Assembly: GCF_000717175.1 (NCBI RefSeq)
Contig: NZ_JNYD01000003.1
Span: 186,001 to 250,000, forward strand
From: Pseudonocardia autotrophica
Lineage (GTDB): Bacteria > Actinomycetota > Actinomycetes > Mycobacteriales > Pseudonocardiaceae
DNA length: 64,000 bases
Direction of reading: 5' to 3'
The notes beneath the pieces were generated by a model. The model had not been told where the DNA came from. It did no database searches and saw only the letters and a program-made list of their open reading frames with translations. A program made the position numbers and the translations under genes. Below, piece after piece: positions 25,953 to 33,650 of this stretch. Every line of letters begins with the position of its first letter. The first letter of the stretch is position 1.

Positions 25953-26618
25953 CGCGGGGCCGGTGTGGTCGCGCAGCAGGGAGTCCAGGATGTCCTCGGC
26001 CTCCGCGGCCGCCGCGGCGGCGTCGCCCGCCCGGATCGCCGCCAGCAGCCCGGTGTGGCTCTCGCAGCGGCCGCCGGCCACCGTCGTCGCGACGCTGGCG
26101 TGCACCACCTCGGTCAGCCCGCGGTAGAGCTCGGCCAGCACCGCGTTGTGGGCGCAGCGCAGCACGAGCTGGTGGAACGCGAGATCGGCCCGGGTGAAGG
26201 CGGCGAGGTCCGCGGCCCGCTCGGCCTCCTCGCAGGCCGACATCGCCGCCTCCAGCTCGGCCAGATCCGCCGCGGTGCGGTGCCGCGCGGCGAGCCGCGC
26301 GCCCTCGGCCTCCAGCAGCCGGCGCACCTGCAGCACCTCGCGCAGCTCGGTCCCGGCGAGCCGGCGGATCGCTCCCGAGATCTCGCTCGTCGCGCGCACG
26401 AACGTGCCGTCGCCCTGCCGGACCTCGAGCAGCCCGGCGTGCGCGAGCGCGCGCACCGCCTCGCGGACGGTGTTGCGCCCGACCCCCAGCGCCTCGGCCA
26501 GCTCGGCCTCCGGCGGGAGCCGCGTGCCGACCGGCCACTCGCCCGCGGCCACGGCCGCGCGGATCTGTTCGATCACTTGGTCGACGAGGCCGGCACGCCG
26601 GGTGGTGGCCAAGGGCAC
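25947..26618 (-). CDS. GntR/FadR family transcriptional regulator
   Basis: 223 aa. The N-terminal winged HTH has RLPPEAELAEALGVGRNTVR and LLEVRQGDGTFV. The C-terminal FCD ligand/metal domain includes ADLAFHQLVLRCAHNAVL and HTGLLAAIRAGDAAAA, in which Asp and His residues usually bind a metal or organic acid. GTG at 26618 is preferred because AAAGGA lies 8 nt upstream; ATG at 26627 is possible. It is divergent from a CynX-type transporter, with a CATCC-N7-GGATG palindrome between, and likely controls that gene and itself. Confidence 0.88.
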   Translation of the reverse strand: MPLATTRRAGLVDQVIEQIRAAVAAGEWPVGTRLPPEAELAEALGVGRNTVREAVRALAHAGLLEVRQGDGTFVRATSEISGAIRRLAGTELREVLQVRRLLEAEGARLAARHRTAADLAELEAAMSACEEAERAADLAAFTRADLAFHQLVLRCAHNAVLAELYRGLTEVVHASVATTVAGGRCESHTGLLAAIRAGDAAAAAAEAEDILDSLLRDHTGPAA

Positions 26619-26632
26619 AGGCGCCATCCTTT

Positions 26633-26649
26633 CATCCGAACATGGGATG
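26633..26649. promoter_or_regulatory. candidate GntR operator CATCC-N7-GGATG
   Basis: 17-bp inverted repeat centred in the short gap between the divergent gntR and transporter genes; it adjoins the likely -10 (CAGAGT, 26655-26660) of the transporter. Confidence 0.5.
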
Positions 26650-26654
26650 TCTGA

Positions 26655-26660
26655 CAGAGT
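26655..26660 (+). promoter_or_regulatory. possible -10 hexamer CAGAGT
   Basis: Lies 7 nt before the ATG at 26668, the same distance as in other leaderless genes of this window, though the first base departs from TANNNT. Confidence 0.35.
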
Positions 26661-26667
26661 AGTCGCC

Positions 26668-27978
26668 ATGGCAGTCGGGGAGCCGGGACGCGCCGAGGCG
26701 TCTCCTGATCTCGGTGCGCGCCCGCGCGTCGAGCACCACCGGGTCGCGGACGGGCAGGCGCTCGAGATCGCCGGGGAGGCCGCCGCGGAGGAGCGTCTGA
26801 CGCCCGCCCGCTTCGGTCCGTTGAGCGGAACCCTGCTGCTGGCCGTCGGCGTGGTGCTGGCGGCGGTGAACCTGCGTGCGGCGGTGACCAGCGCGTCGTC
26901 GCTGCTCGGCGACGTCCGCACGGGGCTCGGGGCCTCGGCGGCCTGGACCAGCCTGCTCACCACCGCGCCCACGCTGTGCTTCGCGGTGGCGGGCCTGGCC
27001 GCACCGGCGCTGGCCCGGCGGGTCGGCCTGGCGCGGGCGATCGGGGTGGCGCTGGCGGTGCTCGGCGCCGGGCTCGTCGTGCGGGTGCTGGGCGGCGCGG
27101 GCCTGATGCTGGGCGGGACGTTCGTGGCCTGCGCCGGGATCGCGGTGGCCAACGTGCTGGTCCCGGTCGTGGTCAAGGAGTCCTTCGCCCACCGCGTCGG
27201 GCTCATGACCGGTCTCTACACGGCGGCGCTGCAGGGCAGCGGCGCGCTCGGCTCCGCGCTGACCCCGGCGGTGGAGGGCCCGGCGGGCGGCTGGCGCGGC
27301 GCGCTCGTCCTCTGGGCGGCGCTCGCGCTGGTGGCGCTGGTCGTGTGGGCCGTGGGGGCGCGGCACCGGCCGGCCGCGGAGGTCGCCCACGGCGCCCGGC
27401 GCGCGTCGTGGGGCCGGCTGCTGCGCAGCCCGGTGGCCTGGTCGGTGACGGCGTTCATGGGGCTGCAGTCCTTCATGGCCTACGTCGTGATGGGCTGGCT
27501 GCCGCAGATCTACCTGGGCGCGGGCCTGTCCAAGGGGACGGCGGGGGTGATGCTCAGCATCGCCACGCTCGTCGCCGTCCCCTTCAGCCTGATGGTGCCG
27601 GCGTTCGCCGCCCGGCGGCGGAGCCAGTCCGGCTGGAACGCCGGGCTGACCCTGCTCGCGATCGCCGGGGCGCTCGGGCTGATGCTCGCGCCGGCCGCGG
27701 TGCCGTGGCTGTGGGCGGTACTGCTCGGCACCGGGATGACCGTGTTCGCGATGGCGATGACCGTGATCACGCTCCGGGCGGGCGACGCCGCGACGGCGGC
27801 CGGGCTGTCCGCCATGGCCCAGGGCTTCGGCTACCTCCTCGCCTCGACCGGCCCGATGCTCGTCGGGCTGCTCCACGAGGCGACCGGCGGCTGGACCGTC
27901 TCGCTGGCCGTGCTGCTGGTGGCCCTGGTCGCGCAGCTGGTCGCGGGGGTGCTCGCCGGGCGGCCGCGCACGGTCTGA
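26668..27978 (+). CDS. CynX/NimT-type MFS transporter
   Basis: 436 aa, with a hydrophilic N-terminus of ~50 residues followed by about twelve membrane helices. AAVNLRAAVTSASSLLGDVR at the start of the membrane domain, with the Arg in the first helix, and VVVKESFAHRVGLMTGLYT are typical of CynX-like anion or drug permeases. AMAMTVITLRAGDAATAAGLS in the C-terminal half also fits. It is divergent from the GntR gene and probably imports an aromatic or organic acid, though this cannot be read from sequence. Confidence 0.85.
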   Translation: MAVGEPGRAEASPDLGARPRVEHHRVADGQALEIAGEAAAEERLTPARFGPLSGTLLLAVGVVLAAVNLRAAVTSASSLLGDVRTGLGASAAWTSLLTTAPTLCFAVAGLAAPALARRVGLARAIGVALAVLGAGLVVRVLGGAGLMLGGTFVACAGIAVANVLVPVVVKESFAHRVGLMTGLYTAALQGSGALGSALTPAVEGPAGGWRGALVLWAALALVALVVWAVGARHRPAAEVAHGARRASWGRLLRSPVAWSVTAFMGLQSFMAYVVMGWLPQIYLGAGLSKGTAGVMLSIATLVAVPFSLMVPAFAARRRSQSGWNAGLTLLAIAGALGLMLAPAAVPWLWAVLLGTGMTVFAMAMTVITLRAGDAATAAGLSAMAQGFGYLLASTGPMLVGLLHEATGGWTVSLAVLLVALVAQLVAGVLAGRPRTV

Positions 27979-27985
27979 GCCCCGG

Positions 27986-28753
27986 TCACCCGAGGCGGTG
28001 CGAGACCACCGCCGCGGCCTCGACGACGGCGGCCCGCAATCGCCGCAGGACGTCCGGCGCCGCCCGGTCGGTCGGCGCGGCGACGGAGAGGGCGGCGATG
28101 ACGACGTCGGCGCGGTCGCGGACCGGCGCGCCCACCGACATGACCCCGATCCGGCTCTCCTCCCGGTTCTCCGCCCAGCCCCGCTCGGCGACCTCCCGCA
28201 GCCGCGCACGCAGCACGGCCGGGTCGACGATCGAGCGCGGCGTGGCCCGGTGCGGCCGCCAGGCTTCCAGCCTCGTCGCCAGCTCCGCCTCCGGCAGGGC
28301 CGCGAGCAGCACCTTGCCGGTGCTCGTCGTGGTGGCGGGCAGCCGGGTACCGACCCGGGAGAAGATCCGCACGGTGTGCGGGCTCTCCAGCCGGTCGATG
28401 TAGACCGACTCCAGTCCGTCGAGCACCGCGAGCTGGACGGTCTCGCCGGTCGTCGCGCGCAGGGCGGCCATGACCGGCAGCGCGGCCTCGTGCAGGTCCA
28501 GCGCGGCGCCCACCGCGGAGCCGAGGTCGAACAGCGCCAGCCCGAGCCGGTAGCGGCCGGTCGGGACGCGGTCGAGCAGGCGCTCCTCGGTCAGCGTGCC
28601 GAGGATCCGGTGCACCGACGACGTCGAGAGGTCCAGGCGGCGCGCCAGCTCGGAGACCCCCAGCTCGCGGTCGTGCCGGGAGAACTCCTTGAGCAGCCGG
28701 GCGGCGTTGCGCACCGAGCTGAGCCCCTTCTCCGACCGGCTCCTTCCCTCCAT
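27986..28753 (-). CDS. IclR family transcriptional regulator (first of three)
   Basis: 255 aa. Winged HTH: LGVSELARRLDLSTSSVHRI. C-terminal effector domain: TGETVQLAVLDGLESVYIDR, STGKVLLAALPEAEL and GVMSVGAPVRDR. It is divergent from the second Rieske oxygenase gene, and the palindrome AAGGATTCCTT lies beside its start within the -35 region of that gene. It is therefore the likely regulator of the oxygenase/zinc-ribbon pair, responding to an aromatic ligand. Confidence 0.92.
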   Translation of the reverse strand: MEGRSRSEKGLSSVRNAARLLKEFSRHDRELGVSELARRLDLSTSSVHRILGTLTEERLLDRVPTGRYRLGLALFDLGSAVGAALDLHEAALPVMAALRATTGETVQLAVLDGLESVYIDRLESPHTVRIFSRVGTRLPATTTSTGKVLLAALPEAELATRLEAWRPHRATPRSIVDPAVLRARLREVAERGWAENREESRIGVMSVGAPVRDRADVVIAALSVAAPTDRAAPDVLRRLRAAVVEAAAVVSHRLG

Positions 28754-28758
28754 GCGGG

Positions 28759-28769
28759 AAGGATTCCTT
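28759..28769. promoter_or_regulatory. candidate IclR operator AAGGATTCCTT
   Basis: Perfect palindrome around a central T. It overlaps the first bases of the -35 element (TTGTCC) of the Rieske oxygenase promoter and lies 6 bp from the iclR start codon. Confidence 0.5.
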
Positions 28770-28797
28770 GTCCGCCGTGACCGGCGCCACCTACCGT
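28768..28797 (+). promoter_or_regulatory. promoter of the second Rieske operon
   Basis: TTGTCC (28768-28773) and TACCGT (28792-28797) are separated by 18 bp; transcription would start near 28804, leaving a short leader with AGGAGG. Confidence 0.5.
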
Positions 28798-28826
28798 TCG
28801 CGCACCCCGAACCCGCAGGAGGTGCC

Positions 28827-30083
28827 GTGCTCACCGCCGAGCAGAACGACGAGCTGACCCAGGTCGAACCCGGGACCCGGATGGGCGAGGTCCTCCGCCG
28901 CTACTGGTACCCGGTCGCGTTCACGCGCGAGCTGGAGGAGTTCCCGGTCAAGCGGGTGGAGCTGCTGGGGGAGTTCTTCGCGCTGTGGCGCTCGCCCTCG
29001 GGCCGGTACGGGATCGTCCCCGAGCCCTGCCCGCACCGGAAGGCGTCGATGGCCTACGGCGTGGTGGAGGCGAACGGGCTGCGCTGCCCGTACCACGGCT
29101 GGGTCTTCGACACCGACGGCGCGTGCACCGAGCAGCCGGCGGAGAAGGACAACACGAACTTCCAGGAGCGGGTGCGGGCCACGGCCGGGCGCGTGGAGGA
29201 GCTGGGCGGGCTGGTCTGGGCCTACGTCGGGCCGGCCCCCGCGCCGGAGCTGCCGCGCTTCGACACGTACGTCATGGAGGGCTTCCGGGACATCGGCTGG
29301 GCCGACCTGCCGTGCAACTACGTGCAGATCATGGAGAACGCGGTCGACCCGCACCACGTCGAGTTCCTGCACGGGCGGTACTTCGAGTTCGTCGGGCGGC
29401 ACGAGGGCTTCACCGCGCCCGCCTCGTTCGGCAAGGAGCACGTCCGCATCGGGTTCGACGCCTTCGAGTGGGGGATCATCAAGCGCCGCGTGCTCAAGGG
29501 CGCCACCGAGGAGAACGACGACTGGAAGGTCGGCCACCCGCTCGTCTTCCCGTACAACATGCGCGTGGGCGGCGGCGGGATCCACCAGATGCAGATCCGG
29601 GTGCCGATCAACCGCACGACCACCCGGTTCATGCTCTACACGGTGCACGCGCCCGACGGCTACGAGCACGTGGAGCAGCCGCAGGTCCCGGACTACGAGA
29701 TCCCGGTGTTCGACGACCGCGGCCGGCACGTCACGAACTACGTCGAGGGCCAGGACATCATGGCCTGGGTGACGCAGGGCGCGATCACCGACCGCACCAC
29801 CGAGCACCTCGGCCGCAGCGACATCGGGGTGGCCATGCTCCGCCGGATGTTCCGCGAGCAGATGGACGTCGTGGAGCGCGGCGAGGACCCGCTCGGCACC
29901 ATCCGGGAGCAGCACGACCGGATCGACCTGCCCTGTGAGAAGGACAAGTTCCACGCGGGCGGCGCGCAGTTCGCGCTGGACTTCTGCGACATGGGGTCGA
30001 CCCGCTTCTCCCCGGTGCTCGACACGATCAAGAAGATCCACATCTCGGCGGCCGACAAGATCGCCGCGGAGAGGGCCGGGTGA
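28827..30083 (+). CDS. Rieske non-heme iron oxygenase, alpha subunit (copy 2)
   Basis: 418-aa terminal oxygenase, paralogous to the product of 20634-21872. Rieske ligands C68-P-H70 and C87-P-Y-H90. Mononuclear iron site in IMENAVDPHHVEFLHGRY. Shared segments with copy 1 include DWKVGHPLVFP, VDPxHVE and EHLGRSD. GTG with AGGAGG 5 nt upstream. Coupled by GTGA overlap to the HEPEH zinc-ribbon gene. The nearest electron donor in the window is the Rieske ferredoxin at 33309-33650; no reductase is seen. Substrate unknown, probably an aromatic acid or ether. Confidence 0.92.
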   Translation: MLTAEQNDELTQVEPGTRMGEVLRRYWYPVAFTRELEEFPVKRVELLGEFFALWRSPSGRYGIVPEPCPHRKASMAYGVVEANGLRCPYHGWVFDTDGACTEQPAEKDNTNFQERVRATAGRVEELGGLVWAYVGPAPAPELPRFDTYVMEGFRDIGWADLPCNYVQIMENAVDPHHVEFLHGRYFEFVGRHEGFTAPASFGKEHVRIGFDAFEWGIIKRRVLKGATEENDDWKVGHPLVFPYNMRVGGGGIHQMQIRVPINRTTTRFMLYTVHAPDGYEHVEQPQVPDYEIPVFDDRGRHVTNYVEGQDIMAWVTQGAITDRTTEHLGRSDIGVAMLRRMFREQMDVVERGEDPLGTIREQHDRIDLPCEKDKFHAGGAQFALDFCDMGSTRFSPVLDTIKKIHISAADKIAAERAG

Positions 30084-30322
30084 CCGTGGCGCCGGGGCTG
30101 CCCGGCGGGGCGCGGGAGGACCGCCGCTTCCGCCCCGACGCCGAGGCCCACCGCCGTGACGCCCCGCGCTTCTGTCCGCGGTGCGCCGCCGCCCTCGGGC
30201 TGGCGACGGAGTTCTGGGAGGCCGAGGAGCGGCGGTTCTACTGCTGGTGCTCCGGGTGCGGCTGGGCCGGTGAGATCACGCCGGGCGAGGGCGGAGTGCG
30301 CGGGCACGAGCCCGAGCACTGA
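30080..30322 (+). CDS. zinc-ribbon protein with HEPEH tail (copy 2)
   Basis: 80 aa: a ~28-residue charged N-terminal extension, then FCPRCAAALG with C32-x2-C35, LATEFWEAEE, and CWCSGCGWAG with C57-x2-C60, ending HEPEH. It is the counterpart of the 55-aa protein after the first Rieske gene and, like it, starts on the oxygenase stop codon (GTGA). The repeated arrangement argues for a dedicated function with this oxygenase subfamily, as yet unassigned. Confidence 0.8.
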   Translation: MTVAPGLPGGAREDRRFRPDAEAHRRDAPRFCPRCAAALGLATEFWEAEERRFYCWCSGCGWAGEITPGEGGVRGHEPEH

Positions 30323-30355
30323 CCAGCACTGACCCAGCACTGACCAGCACTGACG
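30315..30355 (+). repeat. four tandem copies of AGCACTGACC
   Basis: Units begin at 30315, 30325, 30336 and 30346; the first includes the last codons and stop (CAC TGA) of the zinc-ribbon gene. Looks like slippage duplication of the gene's 3' end. Confidence 0.7.
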
Positions 30356-30365
30356 GGAACGGGCT

Positions 30366-31166
30366 TCACGTCCGCCCGACGGCGGCGGTCAGGACGGGGA
30401 GGTAGCCGCGGGCGTACCCGGCGGCCGTGGGGTGGTAGGCGCCCGGGCCGCCGGGCGCGACGATCCACGGGGTGGCGCTGCACAGCCCGTGTCCGGCGAA
30501 CGCGGGCCGGACGTCGACGAACGTCGCCCCGAACCGCTGCGCGGTCTCGGCGATCCGGTCGTTCAGCACGTCCGCGCCGGCGTCGATGCGTGCGCTGCGG
30601 ACCGGGTTCAGCGGGCAGCCGGGACCGTCGCCGAACAGCCGCGGGTAGCCGAGGACCACGACGCGGGCGGAGGGGGCGCGCACGTGCACGGTGCCGAGCA
30701 CCACCGCGAGCGCGGAGGGCAGGACGTAGCGGGCCACCCGCTCGCCGGCCCGGACGGCCTGGTCGCAGCCGGCGTCGTCGGGTGCCGTGGTGCAGCGGGC
30801 GAGGACGGGGGCGAACCCGGTGTCGTTGCCGCCCACGGTGATCGTGACGAGGTCGGTGTCCTTCGTGACGGCGGAGACCTGGTCGCGCAGCACCCCGGCG
30901 GTGGTCGCGCCGCTGCACGCCACCGTCGTGAACGACGCCGGGCCGGTCTCCGCGGCGTACCGGGCCGGGTAGGAGGCGGTGCTGCGGGCGCACGCGCCGC
31001 TCGTGCCGTCCGGCGTGGCGCCGACCCCAGCGGCGTAGGAGTCGCCGAGCGCGACGTAGTCGACCGGTTCGGCCGCCGAGGCGACCTGCGCGCCGGTGAG
31101 CGTCGCGGCCAGGGCCAGGACGAGCGGGACCAGCGTTCGGCGGAGCCCGAGCGGGAAGCGGCGCAC
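30366..31166 (-). CDS. secreted SGNH/GDSL hydrolase
   Basis: Lipase/esterase of the actinobacterial SGNH group, about 266 aa. Sec signal peptide (RRFPLGLRRTLVPLVLALAA ... ASA). Catalytic motifs: GDSYAAG with the Ser, block III GGNDTGF, and AYHPTAAGY with the His near the C-terminus. Cysteines are spaced as in disulfide-bonded Streptomyces lipases. GTG at 31166 is chosen because it directly precedes the basic signal-peptide start; AAGAGG is very close, so the exact start is uncertain. Likely acts on esters outside the cell. Confidence 0.85.
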   Translation of the reverse strand: MRRFPLGLRRTLVPLVLALAATLTGAQVASAAEPVDYVALGDSYAAGVGATPDGTSGACARSTASYPARYAAETGPASFTTVACSGATTAGVLRDQVSAVTKDTDLVTITVGGNDTGFAPVLARCTTAPDDAGCDQAVRAGERVARYVLPSALAVVLGTVHVRAPSARVVVLGYPRLFGDGPGCPLNPVRSARIDAGADVLNDRIAETAQRFGATFVDVRPAFAGHGLCSATPWIVAPGGPGAYHPTAAGYARGYLPVLTAAVGRT

Positions 31167-31294
31167 CCTCTTATGTAGCCATCGCGTCGTTCCGGCGGAC
31201 AACCGCCGTCCGGGTCCGGGAGATCGTCGGTACCGCCACGCACGGTGGCGTCCCGGACAGACCGCCCGGCCTACCGGACGACCGTTCAACCGGC

Positions 31295-31300
31295 TAGCGT
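31295..31300 (+). promoter_or_regulatory. -10 hexamer TAGCGT before the selenoprotein operon
   Basis: TAGCGT lies 7 nt upstream of GTG 31308 with no Shine-Dalgarno sequence; predicted promoter of the two-gene thioredoxin-like/UGSC operon. Confidence 0.5.
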
Positions 31301-31307
31301 GCGGGGC

Positions 31308-32768
31308 GTGTCGGTGTCGACGGAGCTCCGGGCGGAGGTGGACCTGCCCACGGACGGGTTCGTCGCCGTCGTCAAGCAGGACTGTCCCACCTGCCGGCTG
31401 GTCGAGCCCGTGCTGGCGGCGTTGCCGCAGGTCACCGTGTTCTCGCAGGACGATCCCGCGTTCCCCGAGGGTGTCGCGGACCGGCGGGACGACACGGACC
31501 TCGACGCGAGCCTCGCCCTCGACATCGAGACCGTGCCCACGCTCGTGCGGTTCGCCGGCGGCGTCGAGCAGGGCCGGGTCGTCGGGTGGAGCCGCGAGCA
31601 GTGGGCCGAGCTCACCGGCGTCGCGGAGATCGGGGCGGACCTGCCGGAGTACCGGCCCGGCTGCGGCTCGCGCACCCAGGACCCGGACGTGGCCGAGGAG
31701 ATCCTGGTCCGCACCCGCGGCGGGTCGCTGCGCTCGCGCCGGCTGGAGATCGCCGCGCTGGAGGACGAGGTCGAGGCCCTCTACGACCGCGGGTTCTCCG
31801 ACGGCCTGCCCGTCGTGCCGCCCACCCCGGCCCGGGTGCTGCGCATGCTGGACGGCACCTCGCGCAGGCCGGACGAGGTGGTGGCGGTCGTCCCGCCCAA
31901 CCTGGTCGAGGCCACCGTGGAGAAGGTGGCGGTCAACGCCGTCCTCGCGGGCTGCCGGCCCGAGTACCTGCCCGTCGTGCTCGCCGCGGTCGAGGCCGCG
32001 TGCACGGACGAGTTCAACGCCCACGGCCTGCTCGCGACCACGTGGGGCGCCGGCCCGGCGGTCGTCGTCAACGGGCCGGTCCGCGCCGAGATCGGGATGA
32101 ACTGGGCCGGCAACGCGCTCGGCCAGGGCAACCGCGCCAACTCGACGATCGGCCGGGCGCTGCAGCTGGTGATCCGCAACGTCGGTGGCGGCCGTCCGCA
32201 GGAGGTGGACCGGGCGGCGATGGGACATCCCGGCAAGGTCGGGTTCTGCTTCGCGGAGGACGAGGAGGGCTCGCCGTTCGAGCCGCTCGCGCAGAGCCGC
32301 GGCGTCGCGCCGGGGCGCTCGGCGGTCACCGTGTTCGCGGCGGAGGGGCCCCGCGGGATCGTCGACCAGATCTCCCGGCGGCCGGAGTCGCTGGCCCGCT
32401 CGCTCGCCCTCGGGCTGCGGGGGGTGTGCCACCCGAAACTGGTACGCGGCTTCGACGCGACGCTGGTCGTGTGCCCGGAGCACGCCCGGGTGTTCGCCGA
32501 GGCCGGCTGGGACCGGGCGCGGCTGGAGGCGGCGCTCGACGAGGCGCTGCTGCTGGACCGCGCCGAGATCACCCGCGGCGCCGGCGGCATCGACGAGGGG
32601 GTGCCGGCGGGCGACTCCGACCGACCGCTCGCGAAGTTCCGGCCGGGCGGGCTGATGATCGTGCACGCCGGCGGCGGCGCCGGCATGTTCTCGGCCGTGA
32701 TCGGCGGCTGGGCCGGCGGACCGGGCGGGAGCGCGCCCGTGACGAGAGAGGTGGACCCGTGGCGATGA
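31308..32768 (+). CDS. thioredoxin-like protein coupled to the UGSC selenoprotein
   Basis: 486 aa. Residues 1-105 form a thioredoxin-like domain: C26-P-T-C29 active site in VVKQDCPTCRLVEP and a cis-Pro (V76-P77-T). Residues ~130-486 are a second domain I cannot name, with SDGLPVVPPTPARVLRML, MNWAGNALGQGNRANSTIGR and HAGGGAGMFSAVIGGW. No signal peptide. Several GTG codons are possible starts (31299, 31308, 31314); 31308 fits a leaderless start 7 nt after TAGCGT. Its stop overlaps the ATG of the selenoprotein gene, so the two are made together. A redox partnership, one reducing the other, is the natural inference. Confidence 0.75.
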   Translation: MSVSTELRAEVDLPTDGFVAVVKQDCPTCRLVEPVLAALPQVTVFSQDDPAFPEGVADRRDDTDLDASLALDIETVPTLVRFAGGVEQGRVVGWSREQWAELTGVAEIGADLPEYRPGCGSRTQDPDVAEEILVRTRGGSLRSRRLEIAALEDEVEALYDRGFSDGLPVVPPTPARVLRMLDGTSRRPDEVVAVVPPNLVEATVEKVAVNAVLAGCRPEYLPVVLAAVEAACTDEFNAHGLLATTWGAGPAVVVNGPVRAEIGMNWAGNALGQGNRANSTIGRALQLVIRNVGGGRPQEVDRAAMGHPGKVGFCFAEDEEGSPFEPLAQSRGVAPGRSAVTVFAAEGPRGIVDQISRRPESLARSLALGLRGVCHPKLVRGFDATLVVCPEHARVFAEAGWDRARLEAALDEALLLDRAEITRGAGGIDEGVPAGDSDRPLAKFRPGGLMIVHAGGGAGMFSAVIGGWAGGPGGSAPVTREVDPWR

Positions 32769-33307
32769 CCCGGACCGGATCGACCGGCTCGCTGGTGATC
32801 CTGGACCCGACGGACGAGACCACCGCGGACAGCCGCACGGCGCTGGAGCGCCCGGCCTCGCTCGACGGGCTGCGGGTCGGCCTGCTCGACATCTCCAAGG
32901 CGCGCGGGGACGTCTTCCTCGGCCGGCTCGCCGAGCTCCTCGCCGAGCGCGGCGTCACCGTGCGCCGCTACGCCAAGCCGACCTTCACCAAGCCGATGCC
33001 GGCCGACCTGCGGCGGCAGATCACCACGGAGTGCGACGTGGTGATCGAGGCCCTCGCCGATTGAGGCTCGTGCACGTCGTGCAGTGTGCACGACTTCGCC
33101 GCCCTCGAGGGCCGGGGCGTGATCGCGGCCTTCCTCGCGTCGACGCAGTTCGTGGTGGCCGCCGACGCCCAGGCCCGGGCGCTCGGCTACCGCGAGGTGC
33201 CGTCGGTGTTCGTGCCGCACCCGATCCAGGACCGCACGGACGAGGAGATGCGCGCGCTCGCCGACGCCGCGCTGGAGGAGGTGCTCGCGGCCGTGACCCG
33301 GCGGTGA
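32765..33307 (+). CDS. UGSC-family selenoprotein (in-frame TGA = selenocysteine at residue 100)
   Basis: Codons 1-99 read MTRTGSTGSLVILDPTDE ... VVIEALAD. TGA at 33062-33064 is followed in the same frame by GGC TCG TGC, that is U-G-S-C, then T-S-C-S-V-H-D, and the frame stays open to TGA 33305-33307 (VLAAVTRR). The halves match one known family, UGSC (seleno)proteins, whose active-site Sec lies in exactly this motif. A hairpin fit for a SECIS starts 3 nt after the TGA. Read as a stop, the TGA would leave a 99-aa stump and a 73-aa orphan without a ribosome site. GTG 32759 is an alternative start. A selenium-dependent redox or reductive role is expected; the substrate is unknown. Confidence 0.85.
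33068..33093 (+). promoter_or_regulatory. bacterial SECIS-like hairpin
   Basis: TCGTGCAC (33068-33075) pairs perfectly with GTGCACGA (33086-33093). Two further G-U pairs (33076-33085, 33077-33084) close a six-base apical loop CGTGCA that carries the GU dinucleotide seen in SelB-binding loops. The loop GU lies about 15 nt after the UGA, within or at the edge of the usual range. Confidence 0.6.
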
Positions 33308-33308
33308 G

Positions 33309-33650
33309 TCACTCGCCGCGGGCGTGGGCGCGCAGCCGCTCGGACCAGGAGAGCGGGGCGGGCGGGTCGCCGACGTCGGCGTAGCGGACGCCGTCCCGCT
33401 CGACCACGGGGTAGACGCCGAGGCGGTGCTGCGGCGACACGTCGCACTCGCCCGTCCCCAGGTCGAAGCGGTACCAGTGCGAGGGGCAGACCAGCAGGCC
33501 GTCCCTGATCCAGCCGTGCTCCAGCGGGCCGCGGTTGTGCGGGCAGTCCGCGTCGACGACGTGCCAGCGGCCCCCGTGCTCGACCACGGCGAAGGCCCGG
33601 CCGTCGGCGGCGACGACGCGGCCTGGCCCGGTGATCCGCAGCAGGCTCAT
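33309..33650 (-). CDS. Rieske [2Fe-2S] ferredoxin
   Basis: 113-aa small electron carrier. Ligands C36-P-H38 and C55-P-S-H58 with the usual ~16-residue spacing; GPLEHGWIRDGLLVCPSHW and FDLGTGE match ferredoxin components of aromatic oxygenases. Probably passes electrons to one or both Rieske oxygenases of this island; the reductase is not in the window. It is the last gene of the minus-strand meta-pathway operon, its start overlapping the tautomerase stop (ATGA), and it converges on the selenoprotein gene with one base between stops. Confidence 0.9.
   Translation of the reverse strand: MSLLRITGPGRVVAADGRAFAVVEHGGRWHVVDADCPHNRGPLEHGWIRDGLLVCPSHWYRFDLGTGECDVSPQHRLGVYPVVERDGVRYADVGDPPAPLSWSERLRAHARGE

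Noticed and set aside
23107..26538. 1143-codon minus-strand frame
   Set aside because: Antisense of the kinase and oxidoreductase genes; no motif.
31656..31670. C-G-S in the thioredoxin-like protein (C119-G-S) as a Cys version of the UGSC active site
   Set aside because: The surrounding residues do not match the family, and the true UGSC motif is in the next gene.
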